This document shows, one piece after another, positions 13,301-25,300 of a stretch of 64,000 nucleotides of DNA. The notes under the pieces are model-generated. The model was not told the DNA's origin. It was given only the letters and a program-made list of their open reading frames with translations, and did not search any database. The translations under genes were made by a program, and so were the position numbers. Location: assembly GCA_029721435.1 (NCBI GenBank), contig CM056580.1, positions 78,827,367 to 78,891,366 of the forward strand, given 5' to 3'. The stretch comes from Gymnothorax reevesii (Eukaryota; Chordata; Actinopteri; Anguilliformes; Muraenidae). Every line of letters starts with the position of its first letter. Within the stretch, counting starts at the first letter, position 1.

Positions 13301-16300
13301 TCTCTGTGAATTATGACCTTCAGTGTGACCATTTTCCGATTTAATCACTTATGTATTTCACGTGTTTGCATCTCACAAAATGCATTAAACCCTTTCAAAA
13401 GGAAGTTGAAATCTACAGTGGCCAGAGGGATTCCCTGTGGACAGATTGTAAGGTCACTGGTTCACAGGGTCAGTGCTGTTACGCTAATGTTGTTGTTTGT
13501 ATATGTGCAGCTTGCACGCCCACCACCCCTGTCTCAGGGCACCTGTGCCTGCTTGCTACAGTCAAGATACGCTGATATTTGCCTGGTTGGAGTTCCTAGA
13601 TTGAGTGAGTTGCGACATAAGGGTTCAAGAATGGTCATGCAGCCATTTTGTTTCTATTGCATTATTGGGCACTATCTCAAATTGAATGAGCCCCCCCCCC
13701 CCCCCCACATGCTTGTCGAAACCATTGCTAGCTGATCTATTGTTTTTCCCCCGAAATGAATACATTTCCCTTTGGAGAATAGAGCGAGAAAATTCAATGA
13801 TTTTTTCCATTGATTGCTTGGTTTGACCCAATGGAAACAAAATGGCTCCTATTCTTGAGTTGTCGTGACTATCAAGGGACTCTAGCTGAGATTATGCCTC
13901 CAAATCTGGAGATCCTTGATGGGCAGAACAGGGCAGTACTGAATCACATGTTCTTTCTGATCTCATCAATACTTGGAATTATGTGCAGCGCGTCCCACAG
14001 TACGGCCGCACTGTGGTCAGTCCAGCCTGTACCCACCGTCCCAGTGTCTACCTGTGCCTGGAATTCCGTGGGAGGAATAGCCCACCACAGTTTTGTCAGA
14101 AAGCCAGCCAACTCTTACCTCGTTAATGAATATGGAATCTACTGTAACTTGGCTGTTCCAGAATATTCCATGAAATGGTGTTTCACCTTTGACCTCATTG
14201 CTTGTGAACCGGTGGCAGGTTGTGCTGATGGTCACTGAAGCGAATCCTTGTTTTCGCCCCCTTTAATCTACCAGTTTAATTATTTGTGATCTTTAATACA
14301 TGCTTCCCTAATAAATGTGATCATTAGAGATGATTCATAATCAGTGGTGAAACAGACTCCCCCATCTCATTTTCCAGCCCCATCAACATTGTGTGTGATT
14401 TATCAGTTTATCATTTGCCCCTTTTTGTTTTTTGTTCTGTTGTGTGTGTGTATTTTATTTTATTTTTTGTATATTTCGATTTCTCCACGTCACCTGCCCA
14501 ACCTTTCATGGCCCCACAAATGCGCCGTTAGCAGTCCCAGGTAAATATGGCCGCTCTGGCGCCCGTGTCTGTCCGTGTGTCTGTCCGTAACCACGGCTTG
14601 CAGTGCTCACTCACTCGCCATCAACTGCGCCATTCCATTGGTCTTGTAGCGAGACTTGATCTAATCTCCATTTAATAGCCAAGCTCTTCTCTGTTCCATC
14701 GTGTCCTCTCTTTGAAAGACCCCCACAGTGTGTGCTGACTCAGATGTGGGTCAAGTTTTTATGTGGAGCTCCTGGAAGAACACAGGAAGTTTGAGCTGTC
14801 TGTCCCTCCGTTTTTCACAGTCTGTGCCCTATCCTCCCTTTGACTGCTTCCTGTTTCGGTAAAGCTGACATGACATAAATACCTCACTGAATAAGCACCT
14901 CAAGCAACCGTCTGCACTTCAGCACTTCATGCAGTATGACACTTGTTTTTATACTGTAGTGTACATGAAGACCGTTTCTTAAAATTTTACAAGCGTCTGT
15001 CAACTTTGCCGATAGAACTCCACTTAAGCTTCATTAAAGGTCTGCGTCAAGATGGATTGAATATGTTCTTTAAGTGGCAGGGAACAGGCTAATTTTGTTT
15101 CCATAAAATTACCCCTGATTTGTTTAACTTGTTGGCTCAATTAACTTAGCAGACGAAGATTCCATTTCAAAAACCTTCGATATTCGGACCTAAGAAGTCC
15201 TCTGGTTTCATTAATGAGCCTGTTCTATAAATTTAACAAACAGGTTGGGTATCATTAATGATGGTCTTATTTACTCATTTTCATTATCAGTCGCTAGCGG
15301 TCATTGAAATGGGTGAACTTGTGCTTGGCTGCACCTGGGCCAATGTTAGGCTGTTTTGGTGTTATTTTCAGTCATCTTTGATTGGATGAATGCAGTCAGT
15401 CTTTGTTCATGTAATAAGTGGGTGTTTGTGTGGAAAATTGGTGATAATTAGTGCCGATATCCCCTCAGACTTAAAATCATCAGCAGCTGGGAGTCTGGCA
15501 CTATGGCAGTCTGATTATAGGCTCTTTTTAAAGTGTTGTGACAGGGCTAAGCTAGTCGAGGGCTGTTATTGTATCGGGGCAGTGTGATAACAGGAATGTT
15601 GAAACGATGTTGTGGAAACATGACAGCGCTTTGTCATTGTATTTTAGCTGCGCGATATGTTATAGAACATTGTGGAAACGTAGCAATTGCATTTTGTTAA
15701 CCCTTAGAGTGCTTGAATAATTTAATTTATACATTTTTTAATTTATCTTTTGCTGCTGAAAACCCTGCAGGAGCTCTTTTAAACAAGTTGCCACATGCCA
15801 GGTTTTCAATAGTGTTGATTTTGATATCTTGCATCATTGAGCAACAATAGCATTTAGTACTCTAAGGGCTAATTTATTGTGGCTGTGTGAGAACAGAATG
15901 CCTATAAAAATGTTGTGGAAATGTTACGACAGTGGTTTGCTGTGGTCCTCGCTCAGCTCAGCTGCATGTGGAACTGATTGGCTCTCTGAGGCGTTTTTGG
16001 AGTCATTTGCCTTTTTTTTTTTTTTTTTATACTGCGGAGGGAACCCTTCCAAAATTTACACTGCACTCACTGTGGCAAAGCGGTGACTGAAGAGGAGAAT
16101 ACAGCCTTTGTCTTAGTGCCGTCTCTGAACTCCATCATCTCCTCTCTCTCCGCAGCTACGCCAAAGGAGACCTGGACATCTCCTACATCACCTCCAGAAT
16201 AGCAGGTGTGTGTTTGCATCTTACCTCTGTGGTGCCCTAATCGGTGTGATGCAGTGTGATGTACTGTATATCATCAAGATCAGAGAATCTCTTTCAACTC

Positions 16301-19300
16301 TTCACAATATGTGAGAAAATATCACAAATAGACTCTTCTGCATATTATAAGACGTTACTCTGAAATGATATTGTTCTCCCATTTCTCCAGTATTTACTGT
16401 ATATACAGTACATTTCAGTGACTAGTGAAGTGTAAGTAATTGGGTTGTGATCATTTGAAAGAGACTTAATTCCCACTAATTCAGTCCTAGACAGTTTCAA
16501 GATGCCATTTGTCCATTTTAATCTGAGGGCTGTTGCATTGATATTGAATGAACTGTGGAGAAATCACAGCTGATAAATTTCTGGCACCAGCCAAATACGT
16601 TTGGACTGTGCTGTGCTCTGTTACTGTACAGGTTGTTCTTTCCCATTGACAGCTTTTACCACTATTTGTAATACTTTTCAGCATTTCTGTAGAAGCCATT
16701 GTGTGTCTATGGTATTTACTTCAAATCCGAGAAGTATTACATCTGCGAGGACTGAGTGACCCCAGAATGTTCTGGACTGTGCTGTGACGGGGCTCATCCT
16801 GTCATACGGACAGTGTTGGTTTTTTCCATGTGATATTTTGTTTAACTCAGTTTTTTTTTTTCCTCTCACTCCTGCGCAGTCATGTCTTTCCCAGCAGAGG
16901 GAGTGGAGTCGGCCATTAAAAACAACATCGAGGAAGTGCGACTGTTCCTGGACTCGCGGCACGCAGGACACTACGCTGTTTACAACCTCTCCAAACGCTC
17001 ATACCGGCCCTCACGCTTCCACAACCGGGTGAGTATTTCCAACCTCTCTGAACCTGCATGCAGGTCCTCCGCTTCCACAGCGGAGAAAGCTTAGGGGCAT
17101 GATTAAAGCAGCAGGAGTGCTGATTTACTCCAATAACAAATCACTTTTTACCTCGCACTTTCCTGTGTGGTTTTAGTGGTGCAAAGAGTCATGAAGAAGG
17201 AAGAAATGTAAGTTTGCTCTCAGATTAAAGTACCCACTTGAGAGAACTTATTCGCGTGGAAGCTTTTTTCTGTGTATGTGGGGTTTTCTTCTGCTTTCTT
17301 TGTAACAATATTTTATTTTTTTATTCATCTTTTATCTAAATTTTATTTTACTGGGATATTCCCATTGAGTTTTAGAATCTCTCTTCCAAGGTAATCCTGG
17401 CCACGTCAGCGGAGCAAAAACTTTTACATAAAAGAACAAACTACAGGCTTCAAACAGTAATACATTAAAATAAACCAAAGAAAAAGGTCATATTAATGGA
17501 AATCCAACACACTTAAACATTTATAATGAATGAAGGTCCTATGTGAACAGGTGGAAACTGATCCTAGATCAGCTCTCCTCTGCTCTGCGTTGTCTGTAAT
17601 CCCTTGTCTGTTTGCTTCTGGCTCAGGTGTCAGAATGTGGGTGGCAGGCCAGGAGGGCCCCTAACCTGCGGAGTCTGTACAGTGTCTGTAAGAGCATGCA
17701 CCAGTGGCTCAAGCAGGACCAGAGGAACATCTGCATCGTGCACTGCCTGGTGAGTGTCTGCACTCCTTCCTCAGTGCGGTTTCACTGCCACCTGCTGGTG
17801 TGGAGATAGTGTGGCATAGTGCTTTTGGAAATACGACCAGGGGTGCGAATCCCAAGAGCATAGTTGCTAACCAAGTTAGCAACTTGCGTAGTTCGTCCAT
17901 TCACAATCAATGTGCCCAATTATGTAAGTTAGCATTGGTGATTTCAGGAAACGCACCCCAGGTTGTTCAGATTGAAAAGCTGTTATCTTTTATGTGAATT
18001 TTTTTCTTCATCTGCAAAAATAAAAAGGCTCTACGACCTTCCCTCCCCCCACCCCACCACAAAGGTTTATTGAACCGATCAGTGTTAAATCAAGGAGATC
18101 AAAGAGCCTCAGCAGATTTTTACACGGTCTACAGGCTAAATATCAGGTGCCAGATTTTGCAAACCTTGGTAGGGATTCTCTGTTTGAATGTCCCCAGAGT
18201 TGGGGGTTCGTATCACGACTCTATGCTGGTCACCCCTGCCTGGGTGTGTCATGGGCGGTTTTTCTCACTTGCTGCCCTGTGTCCCTGCAGGATGGGAGAG
18301 CGGTTTCGGCGGTGGCGGTGTGTTCATTCCTGTGTTTCTGCCGGCTCTTCACCACGGCCGAGGCTGCAGTCTACATGTTCAGCATGAAGCGCTACCCACC
18401 TGGCATATCAGCCTCTCACAAGAGGTAAGTCCTCACGGCTGATTGGTTTTCTCTCTGCACATCGTCCTGGTTATTGAGGCTCACTGTTCACTGATTGGCC
18501 TGGTTCTTCCTCTTGGCTTGTAGCCTAAAATATAGGCTTCATTTTCATTCATTAATTTGCTTATAAATGTTTTTACTCGACCAGTTGATCTGGCTGAACA
18601 CTTCCTTTCATCTGATTGGTCTGGTTACAAAGATTCCTCCTAGCAGATTGGCCGAGATAAGTGCTTTCTTTTGGCTCTTGGCTTGTTTTTGTGGTACACC
18701 GACAGAGTGAAGTCTTAACACTGAGAAGTGTTAAACTGTTTCTAGGTTTGCAACAACTAGTCCTCCCCACCTATCCATGGTAGAACAATGATCTCTCTCT
18801 CTGGCTGCTGCTGATATACAGCTGCAAACCTGCTGTATGCTAATAATTAAGTATAAAGAGAAAAAACAGGCAGAACTGGAGGAAGGATGACAGCCCTGTT
18901 AATGGCCCTACAACTGGGGCTGGGCTGCCGCTCATTGATTAGTCCGTTCAAAACTAGGTACAATTCCAGTGCTAACACAGCTCCTGCTAATCGATTTGTC
19001 GGTACAAGACAAGGATCAGTTTCAATGTGAACTGAGCTCCTGCTAAATTAATCTTCCATTCAAAACCTGCGGCAGTTCCTGTGCAAACTGGGCTTCTGTT
19101 CCATGATAAGTCTGTTCAAGAAGTGGAACAGTTCAAGCTTAACTTGACTCCATTAAACTCTAATTCATGGGAATATGAACCAATTTTCAAGAAAAAAATA
19201 GTTGGATTTATTTTTTTCTTTAAATGTAGACATGCTGATTTCTGGTTGGTGATATGTGGAGGTTTGTTGAGAACATGCTAATTTCTGATTGGTTGCAGGT

Positions 19301-22300
19301 ACATAGAGTACATGTGTGACATGATGGCGGAGGAGCCCATAATTCCTCACAGCAAGCCCATCCTGATCCGCTCCATCGTCATGACACCCGTCCCGCTGTT
19401 TAATAAGCAGCGCAGTGGCTGCCGGCCATTCTGTGAGGTGTACGTCGGGGACGAACGAGTCGCCACCACATCGCAGGAGTACGACAGGATGAAGTAAGCC
19501 ATGTGACCCGCTGGTCTCTGCATCTCTGCGGGAACATTTCTGAGCGTACAGGGCAGTATCACTTTATATTCAATTAATAATTCAGCTTTAGATGCATACA
19601 TGTGAAACTGCAGTATGTGTGTGGTTTCATGATGTTGAGATATGAGTATATGTTCATTAATTTAGTATTTTTTGTTTTTATGCCCCCGCCCTCCAAAGAG
19701 GAAAGGGGGAATTATGTCGACACCATGTCCGTCCGTCGTCCGTCCGTCCTCCGTTAACTTTCAGACCTGCCAACATGTACGCATTTTGCGTACAACGTAC
19801 GCATTTTGACATTAAAGTACGCTGGTACGAGTTGATGCTATTAGAGTACGCATATCGCTGGATCTCTCCCGTTTCAGTTTATGCGTCAGTTTAAGTTGAC
19901 ACACTCATCAGTTCATGTCCGATGAGCAGAGGCGCGTATGCATAACGAAAATATTTCGACCAATCAGAGAGTGCGTGTGCCTCACCTTCCCTCCCAACCA
20001 CGGCCCTCTCGGAAAAAACCTCGCTTCGAAACGAGTTAACTCTCATTCCCAAGTTATAGGCTGCAAACCCTCTTCGCCACAACTAGACTGGGTCATCATA
20101 TGTTGAAAATACACCCAATTCAAACATCGGTGAAATGGTAAATTCTACTATGGATGCAGCGAATCCTGTATTTTGATTCGTAGAATACCTACGGTAGAAT
20201 ACCTGGCGCTGCTTGAAGAGCTGACGTTCGATTATAATGCCGTTTCACTGCGTATTTATCTCATTGTCACGAAAAGCGAACGCCATTTACTTTAGTTTGA
20301 GATAATTTCGCTTTTATTATGGTTAGTGTTTGCAGAAATACTGTGAAACGGCCTAAAACAATGAAATGTAATAACGAAGTTCGCAAAAGGCTTTCTGACA
20401 TTCTGTTTAATGTTCCACATGATTGCCTCCAAAGGCAGCGTTTGATACGCTGTTTCAAATGCACCACTAATGGCGCTTTGCCACTACGTGGTACGGGCTC
20501 TACGCTACTCTACTCGGTACCGGATATTTTTCTGGGAGGTTGTTTGCGTTGAGTTGATTGTACTGCCTCTGTGAAGCTGGTCATCATAGTGGCGCAGCAC
20601 GAAACTTCCGCGATGTCATCCTCAATACGACACACAATGTAGCTACAGTTATATCAAGTTTACATTTATTCCATCGATTTTGTTAAAGATTTTTGTGTTC
20701 AAATCCGGTATTGTATTTTCTGAATTGAATGGCATTTTCTATTTGACATTGTCGTGTCCAATTCAGTTGCCCGTAAAATTTCGTGCCACCCTACAACGCA
20801 AAGCAGTGAAATCCGTAAAAGGCATGGAAAGCGAATGTATATTTCACTCTAAAGTTCACGGCAAAACAAACGAATTGTTGAAGTATGGGATAATTAAGTG
20901 ATCATTGCAGAGCAGAGTTCCTCGTTGCAAATCGCAGGACATGGCAGCCATCAGAATTAATCGCTTATGCGTCATCTCATTTGTGATAACTTTAAGGGCT
21001 CTAATTTCGTAGACCAGGCGTAGGCGCGGCGCAGGCGCGGCGCATGGGGGGTGCGCCGCGCCAACGGGGTGTGTCCAGGCTTATGTGGCAATTTCGTGCC
21101 CGGCGTAGCCTGGCGCAAGTACTCCTCTGTCCCGCCTCTGCCCCTCCTTCCAGCGCGAGTTGGCAAAGAAGGCGTGTTTGGGTATAACACAGCCGAGTCA
21201 AATCTTCACCAGTCAAATGAGCTCCTCACCTCACCTTTAATGTGTTAGAATATATAAGGCGACACAGCCCAATAAAATCTTGCTCACTGGCAAGAGAAAC
21301 GATGGATAGCGTGTTCCCATTAGTTACAAACTTTTGCTGCTTTAAATTTTGGGATTAACATGCATGGACAACAATGCAAGATACGTGACACATTTATTTC
21401 CAATATGTGATCTTAACTCAGTACGAGATCATGGCAATCAGGCTGCATTCCTTTCCCCCACTAATGACGATAAACCTAAGTGACAATAATAGTAGCCTAG
21501 TATTAAGCCGCTTGTACACTGAACGCGAAACGAATTTTTCGTTCGACAGATTGCTTCTTGTGTCCAAAGGTCTGACAGGGTTTTAATAAATCGTCGTGTC
21601 CGACAGTCTATTATTGTTTTTAATTTCTTCAAATCTGCTGACTCTTTCAGATATTAAACGTGAATGTTTTGATAAGAGGGCTCAGTTCTTTAAGATGAGT
21701 ACTGAGAATTTAAATCAATGTTTCTGTTTAAGCTGCTCAATAAAGCGAGTAGACATTGGCGCGAGACAATGTATAATGCCTCCGTGTCTGACAGCCAAAA
21801 AAAAAAAGGGGGGGGGGGGGGGGATTAGAATATATTGAAAACGAAATAAAGAATAAAAAGAAACATTTTAACAACAGAGCATCCAATGAACACTGCGATT
21901 TATTTATTGGCGGGTCATCTTTGTTTGATATCACGTTTGTTGCTGATATATTTTTATTCTTTATTTCGTTATAAATCTGTTCTCATATCAATACTTTTAC
22001 TTTTTGCTGGCTGCTGGACATGGAGCAATTTGCATTTCGTGTCGGACAGTCTTGATCGTGCATGCGATGATTTCTTAACTCTGTCAGTGGTCATGGAATT
22101 GATTTGCTCACGCACTATTTTATCTCTGCTGTGGAAATAAAGCGTGAATCTGTTCGGTCCATCTGACTGATTTTCAAAAGAAAGACCGAATAAATACTGA
22201 TGTCTATCCTCAACAGAAGAAAACAGATGAATAGACTAAAAAGAAAAGTCGATAGCTATCAATTTGCATTTTGTGAAGGCCGAACACAAACATAGCCAAG

Positions 22301-25300
22301 TTTGCACGTCTAATAATTCCTGGAATACTCGGAGAAATTATGACTTTTATGACTCTCAGACACGGAGCTATATTAAAACCCTGTCCGACTATCGCGTCTT
22401 TGCATTGACTTTGTCTGTAATCAGTCGTGCGAAAAGTTCGTTTTGCGTCCAGTGTGCAAGCGGCTTTACTGAGCATAGAACGCAAGCATTCGATATATAT
22501 ATATATATTATACAGTTTGTGGTTGGCTGAGAAAGATGTGAAGTCGTTAGTTTGCATCACAGATTCAGTTGCGTTGATTAAGCCAGGTCAAGTTTCCATT
22601 ACGCGTGGCAACCGCCTGACATCAAGACAATCGATATAGATACTATAATTTATGTCCGTATTCAGATAGTTACAATAAATAGTGCTTCCTGTAATTATTT
22701 CTTGCATTGAAATGTGCCTGACATTCTGTAAACCTGCTGTGAGATTTCGGTGACGTGTGCGCACTCTGCGCCGGTCAGCCAAATTACCACTGCACGGAAA
22801 TTAAACCAGGTTGGAGCTGGCGAGTTTTCTGCGCAACTCCAGCGGAGACTTTTTCTACGAAATTGTCACTGCGTCTTGATGAATATGTGACACCTCCCCC
22901 TACTACGCCGCCACACCCATCTCGGCGCACCTTCGTCTACCGAAGGCTGCGCACCTCACGAAATTACCACTACGCGGGCTGCGCCGTACGAAATTACCAC
23001 TGCGCGGGCTGCGCCTGGCTACGCCACCTGCGCTGCGCCAGGAAATTAGAGCCCTAAGAGAATAATGATTCGTTGGTATCCGTCAAGTTATTTTTCTGTG
23101 CGATTTTATTAAAACGAGGCTTGATAACAGAACTTTCTTAAGGGGAATTAGTTAGGTAACATAACTGGACACAATACCGTCGCTTAATTTCGCCATGAAC
23201 GGGTCACAAGCGAAGAGAAACACATTTCATGAATATAGCTTTGATGAATAAGCGAAACCGTGTTTGAAAGGTAAGGCAATGCACAGTGTATCGAACAAGA
23301 TTCCTATAACGGTATAATTCGATGTTTATTACAACGTGCTAATCTTAAAACTCATCAATCTAACTTGAATGAGAGTTCGATGACAGAGTCGTCTTTCGCA
23401 GTGACGAAACACTCTGACCAATCAGTGGGCCTTAGTGTGTCACATCACATTTTAGTACCTAGTACCCGGATGGCTTTTTTGGAACCCCGGGAGAGCAGGT
23501 ACCAGAAAAGGTGGTACCAGTAGGTACTTTTTTCTAATGGAAAAGCAAAAGAGGCAAGTAGAGTAGAGCGGGTACCGCGTAGTGGAAAAGCGCCATAAGA
23601 TGAGAATGATGTAAAGTTAAACAGTGCAAGTGTTTAATGCATGGCACATTGTATTTGTTTTGGGATTTTTGCCCATTTATTTAATTAATTAATTGATTGA
23701 TTCGCAATGAATGTCCTCTGTTGACTTGCTTTTCTGGCAACATTTTCAGTTATTATTGACTATGGATTACGCAGTTATTTTATGTGTAACTAAGAAAAGC
23801 AAAGTACTACATTTCAAATTCATTTTTACTGCTGTTCTGACAATAAATTTGCTGGCTGTTTGAAGTAAATTGTATCTCTATGCAATTTTATTTACCAGTA
23901 GGGTGGGAGGTGATGGGTTTAGGGGGGGGGCGTCAGGTGGTACTCATAAATTTTCTTCAAGGTTGGCAGGTCTGAACTTTTCGTTTCCGTGGGATAGCTA
24001 TAGAATCCCTCGTCGGATTGATGCCATTTCTTAATGGCATATTGGGAGTGGCTAGAGGAAGGTTCCTTTCTAAAACCAGCGTTGTGCAATATCTAAAATG
24101 GCCGCCACAGCAGCCATCTCAATATGCCCTTGGTCAACATACAGGCGAGGGCATCTGCCACACTCTGCGTTGCTCTTGTTTTTGTTGTAAATGTAGTGTA
24201 AAGGGACTTGATACATCAGGTATTTAACTCAGTTTTGTTAATCAATGCATAGACACCTAAAGTGTCAGTGTGACATTAGTCCCACAATAAGGCTGTGTGT
24301 CCACTTAGTAATGTTTTGTATGTTTTTTAAGGGCCCCTTGAAGATTTATTGTTGAGGTCCCAGTGTTTTAAAATATTTTTAATTTCGGATGTGAAGAAGT
24401 TTAAGAGCCAATGCTCTAAATGTACAATGACACCATGCAGTATGGTAATATAAAGCTAGCTGTTTGTGAGAAACATATTTGTGTTCCTTGTAGCTCATGA
24501 ATGCTGGAAGCTGCTTGCTGTAGTTACCCCTTTAAGGTGTAAAAATTACAAATATGTGACTCAAATGTTCTTGCCTGAATGTTCTAATGACAATATGGAT
24601 CAGTGCTGGCAAAGGGACATGGAACACGTTTAAAATTTTGAAATGTTCTTCAAAAAAAGAAAAAAAATGTCCTTCAATGGCTTCATTTTTTTGATGGCCC
24701 CTCTCAGAGATTTCAGGATGGAGGACGGGCGAGCTGAGATACCGCTGGGGGTGACTGTGCAGGGCGACGTGCTCATCGTTATCTATCATGCCCGCTCCAC
24801 ACTGGGAGGGAGGCTACAGGCTAAGGTACGGGCTTGCAATGGATTCACAGAAAAAGAACTGATTCATCATTTTTACACACAACTTCTGCTGACTTGTTGG
24901 CATTGATTACAGACCTTAAAATGAAAGCTGAAGTTGATTTAGGTGATTTTGCTTGATGGGGATGGTGCACTTTCACTATAGAAACAAAGTTTTACCAAGC
25001 ATTTTACTCTTGTTTGAAGACTATAAACTATTGCTGTCAAGCGATTAAAATTTAAAATCGCAATTAATCTCATTTTCCTGAGTTAATCGCAATTAAACAT
25101 TTTTTGCTCGAACTAGCATAAACTCGATGTATTGTGTTGTGTGATATGAATGGAAAGTATAAGCAACATCCCAATATATTGGGATATTTTTTATTCTAAA
25201 AGTAATACACAAAGTGCTTTTTTACCAACAGAAATGAGCTTTTTGTTTACAACTTCACAGTAAATATTAAAGTGCTTTTTTTAGCATCACAGACTTTTTG

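Larger units (their letters stand above)
20472..23594. mobile_element. DNA transposon, nesting layer 2 (AT target)
   Basis: Left end ggcgctttgccactacgtgg and right end, read inverted, ggcgcttttccactacgcgg agree over about 45 bases with few mismatches. AT lies immediately outside both ends. No transposase frame was recognised, so non-autonomous. The 2-bp AT target suggests ISL2EU-like or related elements, unproven. Confidence 0.75.
19762..23974. mobile_element. DNA transposon, nesting layer 1 (6-bp TSD)
   Basis: Begins cagacctgccaac and ends gttggcaggtctg, a perfect 13-bp terminal inverted repeat. AACTTT flanks it on both sides (19756-19761 and 23975-23980). Subterminal GTACGCATTTTG repeats follow the left end. 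No transposase was recognised. The superfamily is not determined; a 6-bp duplication is unusual. Confidence 0.72.
19678..24130. repeat. Helentron-like repeat split by nested transposons
   Basis: Left part 19678-19755 starts with a hairpin (cccccgccctccaaagagga then aaggggg) and a tccgtccgtcgtccgtccgt run. Right part 23981-24130 resumes with cgtttccgtgggatagctat and ends in ctaaaatggccgccac, wording shared with 5740-6525. This is the oldest layer: all four elements listed next sit inside it. Family assignment is inference from the terminal hairpin and the similarity to the start of the element at 26588. Confidence 0.55.

Noticed and set aside
22955..23020. CRISPR-like spaced repeats
   Set aside because: Only two or three GC-rich copies inside a eukaryotic DNA transposon; these are subterminal repeats.
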